Shown here: in pieces, positions 45,884 to 54,604 of the stretch
Position numbering within the stretch: position 1 is the stretch's first letter
Layout of the letters: every line of letters begins with the position of its first letter
NCBI GenBank assembly: GCA_026708265.1
Contig: JAPOVI010000176.1
Coordinates: forward strand, 1-64,000
Source of the DNA: Acidobacteriota bacterium
GTDB taxonomy: Bacteria; Acidobacteriota; Vicinamibacteria; Vicinamibacterales; UBA8438
DNA: 64,000 nucleotides
Direction: 5' to 3'
Made by a program: the position numbers and the translations under genes
Notes under the pieces: generated by a model
Database searches by the model: none
The model's input: only the letters and a program-made list of their open reading frames with translations
What the model was told of the DNA's origin: nothing

Positions 45884-47176
45884 TCAGAGGTACTCGTCGA
45901 ACAGGTCGTCATCGGGCCAGGTGGTGACGGCTTCCGCCGCTTCCGATAACCCGCCGTAGATGTCGTAGTTCAGGCCGGACGGGTCATCTCGCCGGTTGAA
46001 CAGAACGCAGTAGTTCGTCCCGGGCCATCGCGTCCATCGTCGCGTCAGGACCGCGTAGGTGCCGGAAAAGCTGCCGGCGTGCCACGTGTTCCGAGCGCCG
46101 CCTCCGTAGTCACGAACCCGCCAGCCGCACCCGTAGTACGAGTCGCCGGGCGTGTAGGGGCTGCGGGGAAGATCTCCGGGAGCGCGAACATGCGGCGTAC
46201 CGACGCCGGGTTGAGGACGGGACTCGTTGCCGGACGGTCGAACGTCGAGGCAAAACGGACGAGATCCACGGCCGATGCCAGCCATCCGCCGTTGGCGTCC
46301 CGGTGCTCCATGTTGAAGCCGCCGTAGCAGATTGGGACGCGTGTGCGGCAGTTGTCGGCGATGGAGCGGCCATGCCACTGCGTGTGGTACTTCACCTCGC
46401 CGGCAAAGCCGTGAGCGCGAAGCGTACGGCCCAGGACGGGCTTCGTGACTCCCAGCGGGTGGAATACCGCCCTGCTGACGTAGTGGTGGTAGGGCATGCC
46501 CGTAACGACCTCGATGATCTGGCCCAGCAGGTTGTATCCGTAGTTGCTGTAGGCATATCGCGTTCCCGGGGTGTACTGCAGCGGTTGACCGGTCATGAAC
46601 GTCGCGATGTCGGCCTTGGTGATTGGCAAGGGGACGTCGAGCGCATCCGCAATCTCGACGTCGTGGTACATCGGGTCGAACGTGCTGCTCCGATCCCAGC
46701 CACCGAGGTGCTGGAGCAGGTTCAACACGGTCACTGTTGACAGGGTCCGGTCCCTGGCTTGTCCTGGGGGCGGCGCAAGCGAAAGGACGTCCGTGAGGCG
46801 CGCAGACAGGTCGAGTTGGCGGTCCTGAACGAGGCGGAGAACCGCCACGGCCGTGATGGGCTTCGAGACGCTGGCGATGCGGAACAGAGATGTAGGGTGG
46901 ACCAGGGTCTTCCCCGTCGCCACCGAGGTACGTATACCCGCGTGCATACACCAACCTGCGGTGGCGTGCCACTGCGAGCGCGGCAGCGGTAATGCCACGG
47001 GCATGCATGAACGACCGCATCATGCGGTCGAAGCTCCTGAGTTCGGCCCGGTCGTGGCCCGTCACCACCCAGGTTCGATTCGCCTGGGCCGCCGGTGCGA
47101 CGCTGGCAATCGCAGGCGTGACGAACGGGGTCGGCAGGAAGCGGAGGAAGTCGCGCCTACTGCTTCGATTGGTCAT
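45884..47176 (-). CDS. Serine beta-lactamase-fold hydrolase, Tat signal (two frameshifts)
   Basis: About 430 residues. The N-terminus MTNRSSRRDFLRFLP is a Tat signal. The class C/penicillin-binding fold follows: SxxK is SVSK (RIASVSKPITAV), the Y-x-N motif is YSNYGYNLLG, and the third motif is HAGSFSGT. The ends are in one frame and the middle in another. An extra base in the run at 46912-46915 and a missing base in the run at 46165-46168 compensate. Corrected, the protein is complete. It may be an esterase or peptidase rather than a resistance enzyme. It is flanked by permease-derived direct repeats, suggesting insertion by recombination. Confidence 0.85.
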   Translation of the reverse strand: MTNRSSRRDFLRFLPTPFVTPAIASVAPAAQANRTWVVTGHDRAELRSFDRMMRSFMHARGITAAALAVARHRRLVYARGYTYLGGDGEDPGPPYISVPHRQRLEAHHGRGGSPPRSGPPTRPVCAPHGRPFACAAPRTSQGPDPVNSDRVEPAPAPRWLGSEQHVRPDVPRRRDCGCARRPLANHQGRHRDVHDRSTAAVHPGNAICLQQLRIQPAGPDHRGRYGHALPPLRQQGGIPPAGSHEARPGPYASRSRLCRRGEVPHAVAWPLHRRQLPHTRPNLLRRLQHGAPGRQRRMAGIGRGSRPFCLDVRPSGNESRPQPGVGTPHVRAPGDLPRSPYTPGDSYYGCGWRVRDYGGGARNTWHAGSFSGTYAVLTRRWTRWPGTNYCVLFNRRDDPSGLNYDIYGGLSEAAEAVTTWPDDDLFDEYL

Positions 47177-47408
47177 TTGCAGGGCCTCCAGGTTGGATGC
47201 GGCCGCACGGCTGTACTTCGGTCAGATCGCCGACCTCGAGGAGGGAATCGCGCAACTGGAGCAGGAACTGGCCGACCGGATGGCGCGCATCGCTTGGGCG
47301 CTGACGACGAAGAATCCTCCTGCGTCTCCGCAGCCGCGTGCGGCAGGCACCGCAGGGTTGGACGGCGGCAGCGGGGTACCCACACCGCCCAGGGAGATCC
47401 CCGCCGTA

Positions 47409-48617
47409 TCACTCGTACCGGACGGCGTCGACCGGCTGCAGCCTGGCCGCCTGTGCCGCCGGATAGATGCCGAACGCGAGCCCGACGAGTGCCGAAACGC
47501 CGAACGCCAGGGCGACGGACAGAAACGACACGCGGGTGCTCCAGGCGGCGTAGGCGGTGATGGCGTGCGAGGTGGCGACGCCCGTCACGATCCCGAGGAC
47601 GCCGCCGGCCAGCGTCATGATCAGGCTCTCGGTCAGGAACTGCACCACGATGACGCGGCGCGTGGCCCCGACGACGCGGCGCAGGCCGATCTCGCGTGTC
47701 CGCTCGAGCACCGAGGTAAGCATGATGTTCATGATCCCGATACCGCCGACCAGGAGCGACAGCACCGCCACGCTGCCGACCACCACGTTGAATGTCCGCT
47801 GTGTCCGGGCGCGCTGGTTGAGGAGGTCCCGCGGCACGACGATCTCGAGTGCGAGCGGTCCGCCGCGAGCCCGGGCGAGCGTGGGCTCGATCGAAGCGGC
47901 GACGGCGGCCACGTCCGTGCCTCCGGTGAACCGGATCCAGACCTCGTCGATCGGCTGCGTGGGGTCCGTGGCGGGGCTCGCGGGGAGTGCGGCGGCCAGC
48001 GGTCCGATCGCGACCTCGTCGAGGTCGCGCGCCGCGGCGATCCGGCCGCCACGCTCCCCGCTCGAGCGTTGGACCAGCACGCCGGCGACCTCACACCAGG
48101 TGTTGTCGAGGCGTACCTGCCGGCCCACGGGATCCTGGCGGCCGAACAACCGTCGCCCGAGGCGCGCACCCAGGACGCAGACCGGCGCGTGCGCTCGTCG
48201 GTCCAGCGGCCCAAGGAAACGCCCGCGGGCCATCGCGAGGTCGAGCACCATTCCGTACTCCGGGGCGACGCCCAGCAGGGCAGTGCGGCGCGCGTTGCGA
48301 GGTGCCGTCGCGACGACGAACCGCTCCACGAGCGGGCTGACGGCAACCACACCCGGCAACAGGTCGCGCAGCAACCGGGCGTCGTCCATCTGCAGGCCGC
48401 CGCTCCCGCCCAGGTCACGGCTGCGCACGACGACGTTGTTGAGGCCGAGCCGCTCGACCTGTCGCAGGACATCCGCGCGCGCTCCCTCGCCGACCGACAG
48501 CATGGCGATCACGGCGGCGACGCCCAGTACGATGCCCAGCGTGCTCAGCGCCGTGCGCAGTCGATAGCGACCCAGCGCTTCGAGCGCCACGTCGACAACG
48601 TCGCTACTGCGGAACAT
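47409..48617 (-). CDS. MacB/FtsX-type ABC permease without ATPase
   Basis: A 402-residue permease with the MacB layout: one N-terminal TM helix (LSTLGIVLGVAAVIAMLS), a large periplasmic MacB_PCD domain (about 45-265), then three C-terminal helices (SVAVLSLLVGGIGIMNIML, ESLIMTLAGGVLGIVTGV, ALAFGVSALVGLAFGIYPA). LERTREIGLRRVVGA is the FtsX coupling motif that normally meets an ATPase. No nucleotide-binding domain is fused or adjacent, so the ATPase must be encoded elsewhere. Upstream HlyD and TolC genes would complete a tripartite pump. ATG 48617 lies 20 nt after the kinase gene. Confidence 0.92.
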   Translation of the reverse strand: MFRSSDVVDVALEALGRYRLRTALSTLGIVLGVAAVIAMLSVGEGARADVLRQVERLGLNNVVVRSRDLGGSGGLQMDDARLLRDLLPGVVAVSPLVERFVVATAPRNARRTALLGVAPEYGMVLDLAMARGRFLGPLDRRAHAPVCVLGARLGRRLFGRQDPVGRQVRLDNTWCEVAGVLVQRSSGERGGRIAAARDLDEVAIGPLAAALPASPATDPTQPIDEVWIRFTGGTDVAAVAASIEPTLARARGGPLALEIVVPRDLLNQRARTQRTFNVVVGSVAVLSLLVGGIGIMNIMLTSVLERTREIGLRRVVGATRRVIVVQFLTESLIMTLAGGVLGIVTGVATSHAITAYAAWSTRVSFLSVALAFGVSALVGLAFGIYPAAQAARLQPVDAVRYE

Positions 48618-48637
48618 CTTCGCGATCAGGCATCTCC

Positions 48638-51433
48638 TCACTTCGGGAAACCGTCCTGCTCCAGATCGACATCTACCGTCGCGGTGGCCCCGGGGAGGAT
48701 GTCGAGAGTCCGGGGGAAGCGCCAGTCGTCGGTTTCCAGCCGGATCCGGTGGCGGCCAGCGGGCAGTCGCAGTTCCAGTGCGGTAGCGGTGCCCAGAGCG
48801 CGGTCGTCGACGAGAATCTCGGCGGCGGGCGTCACGCGGACGACGAGCGTCCCGCAGGCGGCACCGTCGCCGCAGGTGAGCGCCCGCGCGTTGGCCACGC
48901 GCCGCAAACCGGCCTGCGCTTCCGGCGAGCCGTTCCGGTCCAAGGCCTCCTGGTAGTGGCGCCTTGCATCGCCGTACCGCCCGGCCGCGAACGCGGCGTC
49001 GCCGGCCTGCACCTGCTCGCGGACAACGGTTCGCGCCATCTCCTCCTGGACCCGCTGCTGCCCGGTCCGCGCCGTGCGATTGTCCGGGTCGCGGTTCAAC
49101 ACGCTCGCGTAGAGCACCTGGGCCTGGCGGGCGTCGCCGGCGGCCTCCGCGGCCACCGCGTCGGCCAGCAGTTGCGCGACGCTGGGCGTTGTGGGCGTTG
49201 CCGGCCGTGGCGCCGCCGGTGCCCGCGGTGCCGGGGAGGACGGTCGAGGGGCTGGTCGGGCGCGTTGCGGAGGCGGTGACGGAGACCGCGAGGGTCGGGG
49301 CGTCGGCTCGGCGGGAGCGGGTGGGGGCACACGGTTTCCGGGCTCTTCCGCTGCGATCTCGGGGGCGGCGCCGGGCTGGGAGGTGGGTATGCAGCCGGGG
49401 CCGGCAGGGTTGCTGGCGCTCGGGTCGCAGCGGGTGTCCCCGCCTGGGCCGCCACGCCCGTCCGCGGCGACCGGGGCGAGCCCCTGCTCGCCGGGGTCGG
49501 TCGGGACCAGCCACAGGGTGGCGGCGGCCGCGCCGGCGACGACCACCGTCGCGACGGCGACGAACGCGGCCAGGGGAACGGGCTTGCGGCTCCTTCCCTC
49601 CGGCGCCGGGCTCGCCACGACCGAGAAGAGCGGAGGTTGCTCCGGAGGGGGCGAAAGCCCGGTGTCCGACGTCGGCAGATGGGACACCGCGGGGGAGTCG
49701 ACGCCGCCCGGCGAGGCAGCGCCGGTCGCACGGGGATCGGGCGCCGACCGTTCCTCGCCGGTGCTGAGCGCGTCGAGGGCCTTCCGCATCGGGGCGCGCG
49801 CATCCTCGAGGTTCCCGTGCTCCAGGCGCCTTCGCGCCTGCTCCACGAGCGACTCGAACGACTCGCGGCGCTCCCGGAGCTCGGCCTCCACACTGGCCAG
49901 CTCGGCCGCTATCGACTGGTGCGGATCGCCGGCAACCTGGAGCGTCTTCCTCGCCCCCGCGAGGTCGCCGGTTGCCCGCTGCCGCCGCGCGCGTTCGACC
50001 AGCGCCAGGGCGCGGTCGTGCTCGGCGCTACGAACGCGTTCCCGGAGTTTCAAAGCCCCTTCGTGGGCCGGCTCGGTCGCCAGGATCTCGTCCACGGAAC
50101 GCAGGGCGGCAGCGAAGTCCCCGGCCCCGAGGCAGTGCTCGGCGTCCTCGAGTCGGCGCTGGATCACCCGGCCGTGCTCGACCTCGCGACGAAGCTGCAG
50201 CGCCACCGGAGAGTCGGGTTCTACCTGCAGTGCGAGGTCGACGCTCTCGGAGGCCTTCGTCAGCGCGAGATCCGCCAGGTGCGCGCGAGCGTCGGCCAGG
50301 TGTCGCTCGACCTGCAGCGCCCGGCGGGCGGCCGCGATTCGTTCGAACATCGGCTGCACGCGCTCGTCGTCCGGGTCGAGCAAGGCGGCATGACCGGTCG
50401 CCTCTTCGGCTGCGTCGCAGCGCCGTTCCGCAAAGGCCCCGCGCGCCGCGTCGAGATGCGCAAGGATGCGCGCTTCACGTCGTGCGATCAGCTTCTCCCG
50501 GCTGAACCCGGAGCCACTGCCGGAAGCGGGCGCGGAGGAGGAAGGGGCGGGCGTCCCGTCTTCACGCCGTACTACGATCGTCGCCTTTGGATCGCGATCG
50601 TCCTGCTCGGCGTGGGCGACGGCGGCGTCGAGGTCAGCAATGAGGTCCTTCAGGTCGGAATAGCGGTCGCCGGGCCGTTTGGCGAGGGCACGGTCGACGA
50701 TCGCGAGCAGGCCGGCATCCAGGCGGGGCGCCAGCTCGGCCAGCGGCGGCGGTTGCTCGTGGACGATCCGATAGAGCACCGTGGCGGGTGAGTCGCCGGC
50801 GAACGCCCGCCGGTAGGAGAGAAGCTCGTAGAAGATCAGCCCCACTGCGAAGATGTCGCAGCGGTGGTCGACGGGTCCCCCTTCGATCTGCTCGGGGGAC
50901 ATGTAGTGTGGCGTGCCTATGGCGGTCGCGCCGGTGGTGGTGCCGCCGGCGGCGTCCAGCCGGGCGATGCCGAAATCGACGATCGTCAGGGCGCCGGTGT
51001 CGTCACGGACTATCAGGTTGGCCGGCTTGACGTCGCGGTGCACGATTCCCTGCCCGTGGGAGTACGACAGGCCGTCGCACAGGTCGTGCAGCATCCGCAG
51101 CCGGCGGAGGAACGGCAGCGGCGTGTTCTTGCGCACGATCTCGTCCAGCGTTCGGCCCGGTACGTACTCCATGGCCATGTACGGTTCGCCGTCGTGCTCG
51201 GCCACGTCGAAGATGGTGACGATGTTGCGGTGGTTCAGGCGCCCGGTGGCCCGCGCTTCGCGCCGGAAGCGTTCGCGCAACTCGTCGTTCTGAACGCGAG
51301 CGACCTTGATGGCGACGATGCGGTCTATGGCGGGGTCCCGGGCGAGGTAGAGAACGCCCATGCCGCCGCGGCCGATCTGCCCGATGACGCTGTAGCGGCC
51401 TATGGAGGACGGCGCATCCGGGGAATCGCTCAT
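48638..51433 (-). CDS. Transmembrane Ser/Thr kinase with TPR-PEGA tail
   Basis: A 931-residue receptor-like kinase. The cytoplasmic kinase domain is complete: GRGGMG loop (21-26), K43, E59, HRDVKPAN (132-139), DFG (153-155) and MSPEQIEGG. Residues ~330-560 are helical repeats or coiled coil. One TM helix lies around 615-640. The periplasmic part is a long Pro/Ala/Ser linker, a TPR pair and a PEGA domain (GTLVVRVTPAAEILVDDRAL), homologous to the tails of the neighbouring proteins. It probably reads envelope status through PEGA and phosphorylates cytoplasmic targets. The start ATG 51433 lies 5 nt after the preceding gene. Confidence 0.95.
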   Translation of the reverse strand: MSDSPDAPSSIGRYSVIGQIGRGGMGVLYLARDPAIDRIVAIKVARVQNDELRERFRREARATGRLNHRNIVTIFDVAEHDGEPYMAMEYVPGRTLDEIVRKNTPLPFLRRLRMLHDLCDGLSYSHGQGIVHRDVKPANLIVRDDTGALTIVDFGIARLDAAGGTTTGATAIGTPHYMSPEQIEGGPVDHRCDIFAVGLIFYELLSYRRAFAGDSPATVLYRIVHEQPPPLAELAPRLDAGLLAIVDRALAKRPGDRYSDLKDLIADLDAAVAHAEQDDRDPKATIVVRREDGTPAPSSSAPASGSGSGFSREKLIARREARILAHLDAARGAFAERRCDAAEEATGHAALLDPDDERVQPMFERIAAARRALQVERHLADARAHLADLALTKASESVDLALQVEPDSPVALQLRREVEHGRVIQRRLEDAEHCLGAGDFAAALRSVDEILATEPAHEGALKLRERVRSAEHDRALALVERARRQRATGDLAGARKTLQVAGDPHQSIAAELASVEAELRERRESFESLVEQARRRLEHGNLEDARAPMRKALDALSTGEERSAPDPRATGAASPGGVDSPAVSHLPTSDTGLSPPPEQPPLFSVVASPAPEGRSRKPVPLAAFVAVATVVVAGAAAATLWLVPTDPGEQGLAPVAADGRGGPGGDTRCDPSASNPAGPGCIPTSQPGAAPEIAAEEPGNRVPPPAPAEPTPRPSRSPSPPPQRARPAPRPSSPAPRAPAAPRPATPTTPSVAQLLADAVAAEAAGDARQAQVLYASVLNRDPDNRTARTGQQRVQEEMARTVVREQVQAGDAAFAAGRYGDARRHYQEALDRNGSPEAQAGLRRVANARALTCGDGAACGTLVVRVTPAAEILVDDRALGTATALELRLPAGRHRIRLETDDWRFPRTLDILPGATATVDVDLEQDGFPK

Positions 51434-51438
51434 GGTCC

Positions 51439-53130
51439 CTACCTGGGAAACCCGTCTTCCGCCAGGTCCACGTCGAGTTCGGTGCGCTCACCGGCAGCTA
51501 CGCGGACCGTGCGCGGGAACCGCCAGGCGTCGTTCTCCAGTCGGAGGCGGTACTCGTCAGGGGCGAGGCGAAGTTCCAATGTGGTCACGACGCCGAGCGT
51601 GCGGTCGGCGACGGAGACCTCCGCGGGAGGAGTGACGCGTACCACGAGGGTCCCGCACACGGCGCTTCGCGGACAGGTCAACGCGTCCACGATGGCGATA
51701 CGCTGCAGGCCCGCGTCCGCGTCCGCCGAGGGGGCGAGGTCGCGCGCGCTGCGAAAGAGACGGCGCGCCTCGGCGTACCGAGCCCGGGCGAACGCGGCGT
51801 TCGCTTCGTTCACGCGGCGTGCGGCGACGCGTGCCTGCAGGCGTTGCCGCCCCCCTTGCGCGGTCGGGTTTCCGGGGTCCAAGTCCAGGACGCGGCCGTA
51901 GAGATCCAGTGCGGAGCCGGTGTCCCCGGCCATCTCCGCCGCCACTGCATCCGCCAGAATCCAGTCGGCGGTCGGCGCGGCCGTGCCCGGCGCAACGGCG
52001 CCGGCGTGCGTCCGGGCGGTGGGCGGTCGTGTCTCGGTCCCGGGAACGGCGCGCCGGACCTTCGGCAGTCCGGGGCGTGCGTTCCCGGCGGCGGGCGGAG
52101 GCGTGGGTTGTGGCTCGGCGGAGTCCGGTATCTCGATGGGCGGGGCCGAGCGCCGGGTTGGGTTTCGGTCGGCGAGGTTCGCGACGCGGCGCAACTCCGC
52201 TCTCGCGTCCGGCACTCCGGGAGGCGGGTGGTCGTCGATGACCACGGCGCTTTCGCCGAACCGGGCTATGCGATCGTCGAAGTGCGCGAGCAAGAGGTCT
52301 CTCCGGCGCATCACGCGCGCCTGCTCCAGCGGGGTGAGGCTGTCCTCCACGGCCGCGGCGAGGGCGTCCGCCGTGAGGGCGCGCAGGCCATCGAGCAGCT
52401 TCCGCGAAATGCGGATCAGGACGGCGGGCCTGGTCAGCTCGACCTCACGGCGAAAGGCACGCGTGTGGTCGATGAGCCACATCTTCCAGGCCGACGTCCA
52501 CAGCACGTTGCCCTGGTTCCGGTCGCTGTTCTGGATGAGTTCGTCGAACACGAACATGGTGTAGAGCTGCCGTTGTGTCAGCGCCGGGGCGGGTCCGAAC
52601 GTCCCCTTCGCGAGCCGTTCCCCTTCGTCCATGGCCACGTCGTCGACCCACCAGGTAACCGCCGCCGGCACCCCCCGGACGCGCCGCTCGACCGACACCG
52701 GCACGTTGTCGAGCCCCAGAAGGGCGGCCAGCCGATAGGCCCCGACGTTGTAGCGGTAGCTGTCCCGGAAGCCGGCTTCCGCGCGGGCGCCGGCCGTGAC
52801 GAGAGCCGGCTGGCGGAGATCGACGGTCTGGATGTGGACGTCGTGGGTCAGCCGTGCGGTCGACCCCGTCGCGCGCCGCGATCCGGTCACGCCCAGTCCG
52901 GCGTCGCGGAAGTCGGTCAATTCGGCTTCGAGCAGGAACTGCTCCACCTCTTCCGCGGCGAGCGTCTGCCCGGGCACCTCCGGGGCCAGGAGCAACACGA
53001 GGCAGAGCGTCGCCGCCAACGACGCCAGCCTGCTCCCGTCGGCTCGTGGCCGCGCCGGAGCCAACCGGCGGTCGCCGACGCTACTGCCGGCAGCGCTCGC
53101 TTGCGCTCTCGCACCGCCACGCCGCAGCAC
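51439..53130 (-). CDS. PI-kinase/HipA-fold protein with TPR-PEGA tail
   Basis: A 563-residue exported or anchored protein: hydrophobic segment at about 35-53 ending in PEVPGQT. Residues ~95-300 look like a kinase of the PI3K/HipA/FAM20 superfamily. ELIQNSDRNQGNVLW resembles the catalytic D-x-x-x-x-N loop and MWLIDHTRAF the metal-binding DH segment; WWVDDVA precedes. A linker then leads to the TPR pair and PEGA domain shared with the genes at 43782 and 48638. If the N-terminus is a signal peptide, this would be an extracytoplasmic kinase, unusual for bacteria. The ATP source is unclear. GTG 53130 is the longest start. Confidence 0.82.
   Translation of the reverse strand: MLRRGGARAQASAAGSSVGDRRLAPARPRADGSRLASLAATLCLVLLLAPEVPGQTLAAEEVEQFLLEAELTDFRDAGLGVTGSRRATGSTARLTHDVHIQTVDLRQPALVTAGARAEAGFRDSYRYNVGAYRLAALLGLDNVPVSVERRVRGVPAAVTWWVDDVAMDEGERLAKGTFGPAPALTQRQLYTMFVFDELIQNSDRNQGNVLWTSAWKMWLIDHTRAFRREVELTRPAVLIRISRKLLDGLRALTADALAAAVEDSLTPLEQARVMRRRDLLLAHFDDRIARFGESAVVIDDHPPPGVPDARAELRRVANLADRNPTRRSAPPIEIPDSAEPQPTPPPAAGNARPGLPKVRRAVPGTETRPPTARTHAGAVAPGTAAPTADWILADAVAAEMAGDTGSALDLYGRVLDLDPGNPTAQGGRQRLQARVAARRVNEANAAFARARYAEARRLFRSARDLAPSADADAGLQRIAIVDALTCPRSAVCGTLVVRVTPPAEVSVADRTLGVVTTLELRLAPDEYRLRLENDAWRFPRTVRVAAGERTELDVDLAEDGFPR
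51446..51985 (-). repeat. Long dispersed repeat, copy 2 (TPR-PEGA tail)
   Basis: Partner of the repeat at 43789-44325, same orientation. The kinase gene at 48638 carries a third, more diverged copy (about 48645-49190). Confidence 0.8.
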
Positions 53131-53174
53131 GGTGACTGCCTCTCCCTTCCGGCCCTTCGCCTCGACGGAGCCCG

Positions 53175-54596
53175 TCAGCGAAGCGATCCCAGCCGCACGT
53201 CGCCTTCGCCCAGCAGGTCACCAAAGTCGGCGGAGAGCGTCTCGAAGTTGCCGTCTGCCGCCGCGGTTTCGGCCGGAGCGGGTGTGCCGCCCGTGAGCAG
53301 CACGCGCTCGCCTTCCGCGACGCCCGCCAGCACCTCGACGAAACGCCGGTTCTGTTCACCGAGGTCCACCTGCCGGGCCTCGACCCGATTGCCCCGCAGC
53401 ACGTTCACCGTGCTCAGGCCCTCCCGCTCGAAGACGGCGTTGATAGGCAGGCGCACGACGTCCGGACGTTCTTCGACGAGGATGTCGACTCGCGCCGTCA
53501 TCTCGGGCCGCAGGTCCTCCGCGGTTGGATAGAGCTCCACGGTAACGTCGAACCGTTTGCCGTCGAGCCCCGCGTCGAACGGCGTGCGCGCCAGGGCGCC
53601 GACAGCTCGGACCTGCCCGGGCAGAATCAGTCCGGGGAACGCTTCCAGGCGCACTGTCACCGGCTGGCCGCGGCGGATGCGGTGGATGGACCGTTCCGGG
53701 ACCGAGGTGTCGACTTGCATGCGGCCCACGTCGACGACCCGCACGATGCCCTGGCTCGGCGTCACCCGGTCGCCGAGGCGTACCTTGCGACGCGGGGACG
53801 AGGCCACGAACTCCTCGTAAACGATGAGGCCGGGACCGTCCGCGTAGATGGAGCAGCGCTCGATGAGGTCCGCCAACTCCGCTACCCGGCGTCGAGCCGC
53901 TTCCAGTCGGCGCTCCACCGCCTGGCGCTGCGCGCGCCTCTGGGCCAGCCGCAACTCGGCGCGCCGTGTTGCGACCGGGTGTGTCTGCTCTACCAGCACG
54001 CTCGCGCGGCGCCGGGCAATGACGAGGTTTGCCTCCGCGGTCTCCAACCCGTCGCGCGAGCGCTCCAGCTCGTCCCCGGTGATGAAGCCCTGCTCGAGCA
54101 GCGGCTCCAGGTTCCGTACCTCCCGGCGCAGTCGTTCGACCCGGCGCTCGGCGAGCGCCAGGTTGGTGCGGGCTTCTTCGACGGTCAGCGACCCTTCGCC
54201 GTCGACGGTCGATTCGAGACCGGCGGTCGCTTCGAGCAGTTCCAGGTCCGCCACCTGCAGTGCGATCTCCGCCTCGTCGACGGCGTCGGTGGCCTGCCGC
54301 CGTTCGGCCTGGAGGTCGCGCGTCTCCAGGCGCACGAGCAGGTCGCCCGGTCCCACCCGCAGACCCTCCTGCGCAAGGTGAACGATCTCCGCCTCGCGAC
54401 CGGCGACCGGCGACCGGTACGAATCCGAGCGGGCGGCGCGCAGCGTGCCCGGCTCCGTCAGCGTCACCACGAGTTCCCCGCGATCCACCGTCCAGGCCGC
54501 GTCCGTCGCGCCGGTCGGCGCCCGCCAGACGGCGAACCCGCCGCCCAGAGCCGCGATGCCGACCAGCAGAAGCGACAGGTTACGTACCCTCGCCAT
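53175..54596 (-). CDS. HlyD/MacA-type periplasmic adaptor
   Basis: A 473-residue membrane-fusion protein. One N-terminal TM anchor (LSLLLVGIAALGGGFAVW), a split biotinyl-lipoyl domain (SPVAGREAEIVHLAQEGLRV), and a long helical hairpin (about 95-255, LALAERRVERLRREVRNLEP) that would contact the TolC tip. The beta-barrel segment has RVVDVGRMQVDTSVPERSIH and the membrane-proximal domain VVRLPINAVFEREGLSTVNV. It bridges an inner-membrane permease to the outer-membrane channel. It is 9 nt downstream of the TolC gene and precedes the two kinases and the permease. ATG 54596. Confidence 0.94.
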   Translation of the reverse strand: MARVRNLSLLLVGIAALGGGFAVWRAPTGATDAAWTVDRGELVVTLTEPGTLRAARSDSYRSPVAGREAEIVHLAQEGLRVGPGDLLVRLETRDLQAERRQATDAVDEAEIALQVADLELLEATAGLESTVDGEGSLTVEEARTNLALAERRVERLRREVRNLEPLLEQGFITGDELERSRDGLETAEANLVIARRRASVLVEQTHPVATRRAELRLAQRRAQRQAVERRLEAARRRVAELADLIERCSIYADGPGLIVYEEFVASSPRRKVRLGDRVTPSQGIVRVVDVGRMQVDTSVPERSIHRIRRGQPVTVRLEAFPGLILPGQVRAVGALARTPFDAGLDGKRFDVTVELYPTAEDLRPEMTARVDILVEERPDVVRLPINAVFEREGLSTVNVLRGNRVEARQVDLGEQNRRFVEVLAGVAEGERVLLTGGTPAPAETAAADGNFETLSADFGDLLGEGDVRLGSLR

Positions 54597-54604
54597 TCGC
54601 TCTC

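Noticed and set aside
47180-47400. Plus-strand stretch coding a coiled-coil-like segment (LEEGIAQLEQELADRMARI)
   Set aside because: It could be a fragment of a transposase or structural gene, but it has no start, no catalytic motif and no terminal repeats. Too little to call an insertion sequence.
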